The position numbers were made by a program, and so were the translations under genes. The notes beneath the pieces were generated by a model that was given only the letters and a program-made list of their open reading frames with translations, was not told where the DNA came from and did not search any database. A stretch of DNA of 64,000 nucleotides from contig OZ241390.1 in assembly GCA_965200835.1 (NCBI GenBank), positions 1,984,001-2,048,000 of the forward strand, written 5' to 3'. The stretch's first letter is position 1. Each line of letters starts with the position of its first letter. Below, in pieces: positions 55,931-64,000 of the stretch. This stretch comes from JAPPFW01 sp965200835. GTDB taxonomy: Bacteria; Actinomycetota; Acidimicrobiia; Spongiisociales; Spongiisociaceae.

Positions 55931-57748
55931 TTGACGATGGCCGCGTGGGTTGTGTGGGCCGTGGGAGACAAGCCGTCGGACGCCGCTAACCCTTTCGCTG
56001 ATGTGGATGATGCCGATTGGTGGGCACCCTTTGTGGTACGTCTTGCCGAGTTGGGGGTCACGTCGGGTTGTTCAGCTGAACCCCGCAACTATTGCCCTGA
56101 TGATGCTGTGACGCGAGCTCAGATGGCCACCTTCCTGACCCGTGCATTCGAGCTTGAGCCGGCTACTGCTTCTGCCGGGTTCGAAGACGTCGAAGCTGGC
56201 GACAGCCACGCAGCCAGCATCGAGACCCTGGCCGCCTCCGGTATAACAGCAGGCTGCCAAGCCGAACCCCTCAGGTTCTGCCCCAACCAGGACGTAACCC
56301 GCGCACAGATGGCCACCTTCCTAGCACGAGCCCTCAACCTCGAACCCATACCGGTATCAAACAAAGATGTAGAGGCCCCCGAGGTTCGGGCGGCTGATGT
56401 GCGTATGGGGATCTATCCGTGCTGTGCCGACCTCGCCTATTGGCAGATTCCGATCGAGTTGGGCTGGTGGGATGAGCTGAACATCACGATTCTCCCCAAC
56501 GAGCCCACCTACCACTACTTCACTGCTTCCCAGGAAATCGTTCCGTGGTTGCAGCGTGGTGACGGTGACGTGGCCCAGGCGTGGGTACCGGGCGTGTTCG
56601 GGACCCTGGAGACGTTCGGCCAGAGCATTCCGCCGATCCACTTCGCGGACATCTATGTCGGTTACGCGATCTTGGTGGCGCCGGATAGCGATGCCAAGAC
56701 GGCGCTGGAGTTCATGGACGAGGGTATGAGCTTCTCGGATGCTGCCACCGCGGCTGTCCAGCAGCTGGTGGGCAAGGAAGTCCACATCCCGCCCCATAGC
56801 ACCACCCAGGCTCAGTATTCGGATGCCTTCTTCGCCTACCTGCCCCAGTGGTGGGAGGACGTGACCGAGGACATTCCGGCCCTGGACGGCGAGGGTAACC
56901 CGCTGGTCCTGTTGGGCCGGGACGGCGAGCCGGTCCTGGACGACGACGGCAACACCCAACCCATCCGGATCACCACCAACGACTGGCGGAACTACTCCAC
57001 TCCGGTGTATGTAGACGACCCGACCATCGTGCAGCTCTCGGCTACCGCGGGCCGGATCGAGTTCGCCATGCCCTATGGTGCACCGACCCTGGTGCAGATG
57101 ATGCGCAACGGCTGGGATCCACTGATCAACTTCGCCATGATGTATGAGCATGATGCGGCTTCGCAGCAGACCGCCATCGCCTCGGCGACCGTCGGCGGCA
57201 CCGGCTTGCTGGCCCGCCGCGAGTGGGTCGCAGAGAACCCGGACCTGGCCTACCGGATCATTTCGGTGGCCAACCGCATCTTCGACTTCCTCGAGGATCC
57301 CGAGACTCAGCATGAGGGTTGGACGATCGAGGCCAACATCATCAACGAGAAGCGGTCGCTCAACATGGAACCGGAGGACATCGGGATCATCTGGGACACC
57401 ATCGACCCGTCCTTCAACTGGGAAGACCAGGAGGCCCTTTGGGATCTGAGTCTGCCGAGTTACCACCCGGAGACGGTGTTCGTAACCCAGATCGAGAAGC
57501 TGAAGGCGAGCGGAGTCCTCTCCGAGACCTTCGACGCCACGGCTGCTCTGGAAGAGTTCCTGCTGGCCCAGGAGCTCTACTACGACCTGAAGGGCATGCA
57601 GGAGCGGTCGGATGCGCTGTTGGCCAAGGCCATGGGCATGGACCTCTCCGAGGGACAGCAATCCCTGGTCGATCAGGCCCAGGTCTTCTATGACCGCTAC
57701 AACTTCTACGATGCTGAGCGCTTCCTCAACGCAGCCAACCTAGGGTAA
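55931..57748 (+). CDS. SLH-linked solute-binding protein (NMT1/nitrate-taurine-like ABC family), 5' truncated
   Basis: A 605-residue frame. The N-terminal 140 residues are SLH-like units, the last two identical to those of the neighbouring SLH-RCC1 gene. From about residue 155 (MGIYPCCADLAYWQIPIELGWW) the sequence resembles periplasmic solute-binding proteins of the NMT1/SsuA-like group, with AQAWVPGVF and YVGYAILVA segments and an acidic C-terminal part. No signal peptide is visible, because the frame is cut upstream by TAG 55844-55846 and by loss of homology before 55829; the TTG at 55931 is a nominal start. An SLH anchor in front of a binding protein would tether it to the wall. The missing signal suggests a broken or chimaeric gene. 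The ligand is unknown. Confidence 0.7.
   Translation: MTMAAWVVWAVGDKPSDAANPFADVDDADWWAPFVVRLAELGVTSGCSAEPRNYCPDDAVTRAQMATFLTRAFELEPATASAGFEDVEAGDSHAASIETLAASGITAGCQAEPLRFCPNQDVTRAQMATFLARALNLEPIPVSNKDVEAPEVRAADVRMGIYPCCADLAYWQIPIELGWWDELNITILPNEPTYHYFTASQEIVPWLQRGDGDVAQAWVPGVFGTLETFGQSIPPIHFADIYVGYAILVAPDSDAKTALEFMDEGMSFSDAATAAVQQLVGKEVHIPPHSTTQAQYSDAFFAYLPQWWEDVTEDIPALDGEGNPLVLLGRDGEPVLDDDGNTQPIRITTNDWRNYSTPVYVDDPTIVQLSATAGRIEFAMPYGAPTLVQMMRNGWDPLINFAMMYEHDAASQQTAIASATVGGTGLLARREWVAENPDLAYRIISVANRIFDFLEDPETQHEGWTIEANIINEKRSLNMEPEDIGIIWDTIDPSFNWEDQEALWDLSLPSYHPETVFVTQIEKLKASGVLSETFDATAALEEFLLAQELYYDLKGMQERSDALLAKAMGMDLSEGQQSLVDQAQVFYDRYNFYDAERFLNAANLG
56018..56353 (+). repeat. 336-bp SLH module, copy 2
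   Basis: Partner of 53642-53977, differing at two positions. It lies inside the frame of the SLH-linked binding protein and ends exactly at CATACCG, after which the sequence is unrelated to copy 1. The sharp ends indicate recombination or gene conversion between SLH arrays. Confidence 0.95.
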
Positions 57749-57879
57749 GTTCTGAGTGTGCACACCTTGCGTCTGTGGTTCGCCAAGCACATAGTAAGGG
57801 TACGATAGACAGTATACTCTCCACTTAAACGATCCAACCCTCCCGCGCCTATAGTCATTGGCCGTAGTTGGTATTATGG

Positions 57880-58262
57880 TTGTCGGGCTTTGCCGAGCTA
57901 TCAGCGACGAGCCGTCGGATGCTGCTAGCTCGTTCGTCTGATTTGGATGATGCTGATTGGTGGACACCGTATGGTGATACGTCTTGGGTGAGGTGGGTGT
58001 CACTGCGGGTTGTTCAGCTGAACCCCACAACTATTGCCCTGACGATGCTGTGACTCAAGCTCAGATGGCCACCTTCCCGACCCGTGCATTCGGGCTTCAC
58101 CCGGAAATTGCTTCTGCCAGGTTTGAAGACGTCGATGCTTGGCGACACGTACGCTGCCATATTGAGACACTGGCCGCCTCTGGTATAACAGCCGGATGCC
58201 AAGCGGACCTCTCAGGTTCTTCCCCGACCAGGACGTGACCAGAGCACAGATGGTTGAACCCA
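57880..58262 (+). pseudogene. Degenerate SLH-module fragment
   Basis: Recognisable SLH sequence (GVTAGCSAEPHNYCPDDAVTQ, ETLAASGITAGCQAD) occurs here with stops and frameshifts and with no signal peptide or downstream domain. It starts near GACGAGCCGTCGGATG, which resembles the same point of the neighbouring SLH-linked gene. It is a relic of a duplicated SLH module. Confidence 0.8.
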
Positions 58263-58270
58263 TTCCTGGG

Positions 58271-58588
58271 AGTTGATGGGGGAGGAGAACGATTGTGCGC
58301 CGGAGCCGGAGGCGGCGGCGCCTAGGGGTGTTGATCGGTGGCTGGTATGACGATTGTGCAGGCGATTCGGAGGGAAGCTCAGTCAGGTCGCATTTGATGT
58401 GGCTGCACTGAATGCTGATGTTTCACAGCTGCGGCTGGGACGCGATCTGTCTGAGCCGGCATGAATCTGGGAGGCCCGGACCCTAGCTGAGCCCGTTGCG
58501 AAAGCATGCTTGCGAGTTGGAGTTGCAGGTTCTAACCAATTGATATATGGTTCTTGGAAGTTTGCTCGGTTCTGGAGGCTTTGCGATT
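58271..58588 (+). other. Gene-free region upstream of the third SLH gene
   Basis: No gene is supported. From about 58400 (TGATGTTTCACAGCTGCGGC) to 58588 it is homologous to 53090-53286, upstream of the first SLH-RCC1 gene. It probably holds a shared type of promoter. Confidence 0.55.
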
Positions 58589-59892
58589 ATGTTTTCCCCC
58601 TCTCCTCCCCTTGATGCGCTAATGTTTCGGCGGCTGTGGGTGGCCGCCGTCGTAGTTCTGGTGGTTGTGGGGTTGCTGCCCCCCGGTACGGCGGTAGTTG
58701 CCCAGTCCGAAGGTGGGGATACAGGGGAGTTCGGTGGGTTTGAGGACGTCCGCGAGGGTGTGTTGGCGCCTTGGGTCAACGCTCTGGCTGCCCAGGGGGT
58801 AGTTGAGGGTACTGACTGTGGGGACGAGGCCTGGTTCTGTCCGGATGAGCCGATCCTTCGTTCGACAATGGCCGTGTGGGTTGTCCGGGCCCTCGGTGAG
58901 GAGCCTTCCGAGGCATCTAATCCGTTTGCGGATGTGGACAACGAAGATTTGCGGATGTGGACAACGAAGAATGGTGGGCACCCTTTGTAGTACGCCTTGC
59001 CGAGTTGGGCGTCACGTCGGGTTGTTCAGCCGAACCCCGAAACTATTGCCCTGAGGATGCTGTGGCTCGAGCTCAGATGGCCACCTTCCTGACCAGTGCA
59101 TTTGAGCTCGACCCGGCTACTGCTTCTGCCGGATTCGAAGACGTTGATGCTGGCGACACGCACGCAGTTAGCATCGAGACACTGGCAGCCTCGGGCATTA
59201 CAGCCGGATGCAAAGCGGAACCCCTTAGATTCTGCCCCGACCAGGATGTGACCCGCGCTCAGATGGCCACATTCCTAGCAAGAGCCCTCAAGCTTGAACC
59301 CATTGGTTACACTCAAGTCTCCGCCGGGGGCTTGCAAGCGTGTGCGGTCAACTCAGGCGACGGCTCGATCGAGTGCTGGGGCGACGACTACGGGGAGGTG
59401 TCTGGGGCGCCGACTGGCGGCGGTTACAGCCAAGTCTCCGCCGGGAACGCCCATGCGTGTGCGGTCACATCACGCGCCGGCTCGATCGAGTGCTGGGGAT
59501 ATGACGACCGCTGGCGCTCTGAGGGGGAGGCGTTTTACCCTGGGGCATCGACCGACGGCGGTTTCATCCAAGTCTCCGTCGGGGGGGATGGGTATGCGTG
59601 TGCGGTCACCTCTAGAGGCGGCTATATCGAGTGCTGGGCTGGATTCTGGGAGGTGTCTGGGGTGCCGACTGGCGGTGGTTTTGTCCAGGTCTCGGCCGGG
59701 GATGGGTATGCGTGTGCGGTCACTTCAGGTGGGTACGTAGAGTGCTGGGGCGCCGACTTCGGGCTGGTGTCTGGGGTGCCGACTGGCGGTGGTTTTGTCC
59801 AGGTCTCTGCCGGGAATGGGTATTTGTGTGCGGTCACCTCAGGCGACGGCTCGATCGAGTGCTGGGGCTGGGACGACTACGGCCGGGTGTGA
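58589..59892 (+). pseudogene. SLH-RCC1 surface protein, frame broken by a 23-bp tandem duplication
   Basis: The ATG at 58589 leads into a signal peptide (MFRRLWVAAVVVLVVVGLL) and SLH-like units (FCPDEPILRSTMAVWVVRAL and later NYCPEDAVARAQMATFLTSAF, FCPDQDVTRAQMATFLARAL). A tandem copy of 23 bases at 58925-58970 shifts the frame within FADVDNEEWW, after which the rest is read from the next frame. The C-terminal part has about five RCC1-like repeats (VSAGNGYACAVTSG, SIECWGWDDYG, VSGVPTGGGF) of a different sequence type from those at 54069-55600. It ends at TGA 59890-59892 inside a repeat. Confidence 0.78.
58925..58970. repeat. Perfect 2 x 23-bp tandem duplication that breaks an SLH-RCC1 gene
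   Basis: 58925-58947 and 58948-58970 are identical. The unit is not a multiple of three, so one copy is needed to keep the frame. Loss of one copy would restore the protein, so this could switch the gene off and on. Confidence 0.95.
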
Positions 59893-59994
59893 GGGGCCCC
59901 GACTGGGTAGTGGCGCAGCCGGACCCACTTCAAGTGGTTCGGCTGCGACCTTTCGCAGCAGCCTAGTGCCGGACTCCGGGGCCTTCGTGTGTGA

Positions 59995-60515
59995 CTACAG
60001 GCAATGTGCGACCCGTAACCCTCGGGGCGATCCAGACAGAAAGTAGTAGATCTCGTCCAGATACGGCGAGCCCTCGCGCCCGTCATGGCAATGTGGCGGC
60101 CACGCCGCCCATGTGCCTCTCGGGATATGGACCTCATAGAGAATAAGGGGTTCATCCGGCAGCGGGTACGCCAAAGAGTGCACCACCTGGCGGTGCGCCT
60201 GACCACCGCCGCGTATCTCGATCTTCATCTCCTGCGGCTCGAACACACGCGTTAGGTAGCGACCCTCAGCCGGTGCGGAGCCAACCGTTGCCACGAGCCG
60301 TTCATCAGATTCGACCACGAACGGCGTGGCTGACGGATGTAGACCACGCAACCCGTCTGATCGAACACCGAGCTACGAACCAGGTCGACTGTCATGGTCG
60401 AGCCGATGTGTACCCGGCCGTCTCCGGCAATCGGACCGATCGCTGTCTCGCGATCGTCGCATCTCTCCGACCAGCTCTCGGTCACCCGATGGAATACTTC
60501 CTGTTCTAGTTCGGG
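59995..60515 (-). pseudogene. iolB: Relic of 5-deoxy-glucuronate isomerase (IolB)
   Basis: On this strand the sequence reads PELEQEVFHRVTESW, then IAGDGRVHIGSTMTVDLVRSSVFDQTG, then in another frame SATPFVVESDERLVATVGSAPAEGRY and EIRGGGQAHRQVV, ending in VHIPRGTWAAWPPHCHDG and SPYLDEIYYF. These are IolB segments, the last including the conserved metal-site histidines. At least one frameshift lies near 60345, the N-terminus is missing and the C-terminus is lost after EIYYF. IolB acts in myo-inositol breakdown. No other iol gene is near, so this is a remnant. Confidence 0.7.
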
Positions 60516-60518
60516 TCC

Positions 60519-60837
60519 GGTTCTTGGGTCAACGAGCCCCAATACCACATGGAGCAGTTCTGGGAACCGAATGCGTTCGCCATGCGGAGCACTACGAGAA
60601 CCCGAAGTGACCGAGAAGCTGAACGCTGCCAAGTTCCTGAGCCCGGCAGAGCCGGAGAGAACCCAGCTGTACCACGACGTGTAGGCCCTGATGCTTGCCG
60701 ACGCACCAGCCGTTTGGCTGGCTGAGCAGCATCACATCGTGGCGTCCTCCCAGGACATCCAAGGGTTCATCTGGAGACCCGATCAGATCAACCGTTACTA
60801 CTACGTAACCAAGCCATCCGGACCACCTAGTTCGTAA
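60519..60837 (+). pseudogene. Relic of the C-terminus of a peptide/nickel-type ABC solute-binding protein (SBP_bac_5)
   Basis: The sequence SWVNEPQYHMEQFWEPNAF, then in other frames HYENPK and VTEKLNAAKF, leads into ERTQLYHDV, an in-frame TAG at 60682-60684 (CAG expected), ALMLADAPAVWLAEQHHIVA and a C-terminal QGFIWRPDQINRYYYVTK. This is the usual C-terminal pattern of family 5 binding proteins. At least two frameshifts and one nonsense codon show it is dead. It lies next to the iolB relic on the opposite strand. Confidence 0.75.
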
Positions 60838-60920
60838 CTGAACACAACAAGCAAGCCGCCGCGGTGGATCCGTGCCAGCCGATTGTTACCTTTATGGGTC
60901 CGGGGTCAGAGTGGTGTTTC

Positions 60921-62336
60921 ATGGGTACTGAAGGAAACTCGATACGACAGAAGTCGGTGATGTTGAGTGTTGTATTAGCAGCGGTGTTGTCAGGCGGGTG
61001 TACCGATGTTCGCGAGACTCCGGTTGTCTCGAGTTCATCGGTGGTGTCTTCGGGTACGGGCTCGGTGATGGAGGTGTCATCGGATAGCCCGACTTCGGTG
61101 CCGGCGACCACCATCGCAGTGCGATCTTCCGGTTCCTCTGGGGTGTCGCCGGCACCGGTGACTACCACTACCGTTCCCGTCGCCGCACCTTCCACGACCA
61201 TGACGGCCACTTTGGCCACCCTTGCCCTTCCTTCCACTAGCACCACTCAATTCGTGTGGCCGTCCTCTGTGCTCTCGACGATGATCTTCCCTGAACCGTC
61301 GAGGGAGTGGACGCTGTTGGCGGGGGGCGACGTGCTGATGGACCGGTCGGAGCCGGCCGGTGTCGATCCTTTCGAGTTCATTCAACCTTCCCTGGCCTCG
61401 GGGGACATTTCCGTGGTGAACGCGGAAATGGCGATCAGCGATCGGGGTAGACCGGCCAACAAGCGGTTCGTTTTCCGGGCACCACCATCGGCGGCCGAAC
61501 GGATCGCATCAGCCGGGATCGATGTTGCCAGCCTGGGCAACAACCACGCCATGGACTTCGGCGCGGCTGCTCTGATCGATACGGTGGATTTGCTGGAGGC
61601 GGCGGGAGTGGTGACCGTCGGGGCAGGCGCTACGAGCACCGAGGCTTACCGGTACCGAATCATTCACGCCATCGAGGATGTGTACGTGGCGTTCGTGGGT
61701 GTATCGATGGTGGTCCCCTCGGGCTTCCCGGCCCGCCCTGATAGCCCAGGTATCGCATCGTCGTATCCGCCCGATCGGATGATCACCAGTGTGCAGAATG
61801 CCGCCGGCGTGGCTGATGTGGTGATCGTGCTGGTGCACTGGGGGCTCGAGTACACGACCTGTCCGCATCCGGCGCAGCGGGAATTCGCTCGACGGCTGCT
61901 GGATGCGGGCGCAGACGCTGTGATCGGCCACCATCCCCATGTGTTGCAACCGGTGGAGTTCGCCGATGGAGAGCTGGTCGCCTATTCGCTGGGCAACTTC
62001 GTATGGCACCCGAGATCGGGTTACGCTGGTGAGACCGGTGTTCTGCAGGTCGACTTCGACGCCGATGAGATCACCGGGTGGACATTCCATCCGCATCTGC
62101 TCAACGGCGATGGCGCGCCGGTACCTGTCAGGGAAGGCCCGAGATTCGACCGGATCAATGACATCATCACCGGTGATTGTGCCCGCCACCGGCCGCCGCC
62201 TCGGGCTACGACCACTACCACAGCTGAAGTTTCCTCCGAAGCCACTACCTCAACGGTGGAGGTGACCTCAACGAGTGCCGAGATTACGACGACTACTGCG
62301 ACTGAGGCTCCGTCCGGGGCTTCCGACGAGGGTTAG
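60921..62336 (+). CDS. CapA-like poly-gamma-glutamate synthesis lipoprotein
   Basis: About 471 residues. A lipobox LSGGC lies near residue 28, followed by a long Thr/Ser/Pro/Val linker, then a PGA_cap (CapA) metallophosphatase-like domain: LLAGGDVLMDRS, VVNAEMA, SLGNNHAMDFG, VHWGLEY, GHHPHVLQPVE and YSLGNFVWHP. The C-terminus is again Thr-rich. CapA-like proteins act in cell-surface polymer formation, although many family members have no proven function. I used the ATG at 60921; earlier in-frame residues are unlikely. Confidence 0.82.
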   Translation: MGTEGNSIRQKSVMLSVVLAAVLSGGCTDVRETPVVSSSSVVSSGTGSVMEVSSDSPTSVPATTIAVRSSGSSGVSPAPVTTTTVPVAAPSTTMTATLATLALPSTSTTQFVWPSSVLSTMIFPEPSREWTLLAGGDVLMDRSEPAGVDPFEFIQPSLASGDISVVNAEMAISDRGRPANKRFVFRAPPSAAERIASAGIDVASLGNNHAMDFGAAALIDTVDLLEAAGVVTVGAGATSTEAYRYRIIHAIEDVYVAFVGVSMVVPSGFPARPDSPGIASSYPPDRMITSVQNAAGVADVVIVLVHWGLEYTTCPHPAQREFARRLLDAGADAVIGHHPHVLQPVEFADGELVAYSLGNFVWHPRSGYAGETGVLQVDFDADEITGWTFHPHLLNGDGAPVPVREGPRFDRINDIITGDCARHRPPPRATTTTTAEVSSEATTSTVEVTSTSAEITTTTATEAPSGASDEG

Positions 62337-62436
62337 CGTGACCAGGCTACAAGTGTCGATAGCTTTGTGAGAAGTAGAACCCCGGGACATTCTCAGCCCG
62401 GAGGTGGTCGTGACTGATCCGCCTGGCAACTATCAG

Positions 62437-63883
62437 CTAGGAAGGCATTGTGCTCGTTGAGGGCGCCCTGAAGTGCCCGGTTACTGCCTCGCGGACCTGG
62501 GTAATCGGAGCTCGGCCACGCGGATACTCAGGAGGTATGAAGTTCACCGTCACGATCCGGGAGGTGTTGAGAGTGTCACCAAGGGTGATGAGTTCACCTA
62601 GGCGGTCCAACGGTATATCGGTCGTGATATAGCGGGAGATGATGCTGGTGAGCGGCCGATAGTTGGTAACCAACTCCGCGGGCGTAACCTGGTCGATCAA
62701 GGCTCCCACCACGCATCGCTGGCGGGTCATCCTGTGATAGTCCGATGTGCGGGTTCGGGAACGCACGTAGCCCAGGGTGGTCAGCCCGTCGAAGTGATAG
62801 TCGCCCGGCTCGATCATGATGTCGATGTGCGGCCCATCAGGCAAGATCGGCTTTATCCGATCGTTGATCGTCTCGGTTACGTGCAAGCGGACACCGCCGA
62901 ACAGGTCGATCACGTCGACGAATCCCAACATGTCGACCAACACGTAATACTCGATATCGAGCCCGGTTAGTTGAGCGAGCGCTGACTTGATTGCATGGCC
63001 AGCCGGATCATCTACGCCGGGGAATCCTTCGGGCACTCGCTTGCCCAAGCCGTATATCTCGTTGGCGATATCCGGATAGCCGTCGGGCCACAGTTCGGAG
63101 GCAGGTGTCCCCTCGGGGAAAGTGAGGTTCTTCCAGTTACGCGGGACACTGAAGGCAGCGGCGTCACCGGTCGCCACATGGATCGAAAGCACGATAATCG
63201 TGTCGGTTCTGATTTCGGCGGCGATCGAATCCGCCGTCGCTTCCGAGCAAAGCGATGGGCAGGCGATCGGAACCATTCCAGGTCACGGGTGGAGCCGTCG
63301 CGGAAGGGAAGGTGGTCGACGAGGTTGGAGTTGTCTCTGATACTGGGCCGTCAGGTTCGGTTACCGTGTTGGGAGTAGCTGAGGTCGGGGTGACTGGGAT
63401 GGGAGTCGGTGTCGCGGTCTGCGTGTCGGTTGCATCAAAGACACGTGATAAGAGGACCAGCTGTGCATTGGCAAACTGGATCATGATAAAGTGCCGTGCT
63501 GCGATGACTACGGCCAGTACGACGAGAGTCAATCCGGTTCCAATTCGACCAACCATACTCCTGCGCCGGGGGTGGAACCTACTCGCCGCCGTCCGGTAAG
63601 CATCAACAGCAACGACGACCCGAAACACCAGAACGCCCATAGCCCCGGCGATGAAGATATAGAGTGACGATCTGGTAACGCTCCAGGCAAGTAGTGTGGC
63701 CACGCTACGCGTTGCCGTGTAGCTGAGTCCCGTGGCAATGGCGGCAAGTGTTGTGTTGATCAGCAACAGGGCACGGCGGGTATTGTGCCCGAAATGCCCT
63801 AATCCGGGCCAGATTGTGGAAAGCGCCGCAGCCAGCAGTGGATCGGGACCTCGGTGTCGCAGATCCTGTAACCGTTTAGCCAT
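62437..63883 (-). pseudogene. LytR-CpsA-Psr (LCP) family cell-wall ligase, frameshifted near 63213
   Basis: The first frame (63883 to about 63210) encodes a cytoplasmic N-terminus, about three membrane helices (SLYIFIAGAMGVLVFRVVVAV; LTLVVLAVVIAAR), a Thr/Pro linker and IALLGSDGGFD, the start of the LCP domain. The rest, IRTDTIIVLSIHVATG, VPRNWKN, and SRTRTSDYHRMTRQRCVV, continues in another frame to the stop at 62437. One extra A in the AAA at 63213-63215 (TTT on the given strand) explains it. Repaired, it is about 481 residues. LCP enzymes attach teichoic-acid-like or arabinogalactan polymers to peptidoglycan. Confidence 0.8.
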
Positions 63884-64000
63884 GGAGACTTCTCCGAGAC
63901 AAGGAAGGTTATTGGGCGTTCTGAAGTTTACACACCCTAGCCATGATTGTTATTATGAGTCCATATATCCGCCCCGTGTTGGCATGACAAATGCTGGCAA

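Noticed and set aside
1..64000. tRNA, rRNA or CRISPR array
   Set aside because: No T-arm-like GGTTCGAATCC pattern in a cloverleaf context, no rRNA-like block, and no regularly spaced direct repeats of 25-40 bases were seen on either strand.

Overview
The window (about 64 kb, GC-rich) looks like chromosome from a deep-branching actinobacterium, most likely of the Acidimicrobiia type. The evidence is an Mca-like mycothiol amidase, a caa3-type oxidase cluster, PspC-domain sensors, Tad-type pilus pseudopilins, and many S-layer-homology-like modules with the 'GITAGC...FCP...VTRAQMATFLARAL' signature. The lineage is an inference from family content; no rRNA or tRNA gene was found in the window.

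Layout. 1-3771: tail of fabI, an ATP-binding kinase-like protein with an unknown partner, an Mca-like amidase and moaA. 3889-5207: three overlapping TadE/TadG-like pilus genes. 5306-10711: a probable mobile or defence block, an AAA ATPase with DUF4143 followed by a large NACHT-like NTPase whose frame continues, after one frameshift, into a PD-(D/E)XK nuclease-like domain. 10763-14251: an envelope-stress module (small membrane protein, PspC/LiaF-like protein, PspC-type histidine kinase, LuxR-type regulator). 14273-23417: respiratory block (membrane protein, His-rich lipoprotein, CtaG, CtaF, CtaE, CtaD, CtaC), a thioredoxin-like lipoprotein and a glycerophosphodiesterase. 23488-28555: a HutI-like amidohydrolase with a ClpX-type zinc finger, then a Gabija-like pair (UvrD-type helicase and OLD/TOPRIM nuclease). 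28710-36698: queA-tgt-yajC-secD-secF-apt-rel. 36923-43167: one giant secreted protein combining leucine-rich repeats, PPC-like repeats and a PPDK/PEP-synthase-like region. 43306-44959: Xre/ImmA plus DUF4411 PIN toxin-antitoxin pair. 45117-50221: MBL hydrolase, hisS, aspS, rarA. 50291-64000: cell-surface region with an SLH-L,D-transpeptidase, a class A beta-lactamase-like hydrolase, several SLH-RCC1 and SLH-binding-protein genes in different states of decay, relics of iolB and of a peptide-binding protein, a CapA-like lipoprotein and an LCP-family ligase.

The most striking general property is the number of interrupted reading frames. At least ten genes are broken by one base, and the missing continuation is always present in another frame or behind a single nonsense codon. 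Most of the indels are +1, several inside C/G runs (two in runs of seven). They may be uncorrected long-read errors, real pseudogenisation, or both; a 23-bp tandem duplication and four nonsense codons are harder to explain as simple homopolymer errors. Interrupted genes are listed with type 'pseudogene', and each entry says where the frame changes.

Candidates for unusual biology are the NACHT-nuclease block, the giant LRR-PPC-PPDK secreted protein, the ClpX-zinc-finger amidohydrolase, and the surface-protein region, where a 336-bp near-identical SLH module sits in front of two unrelated domains.
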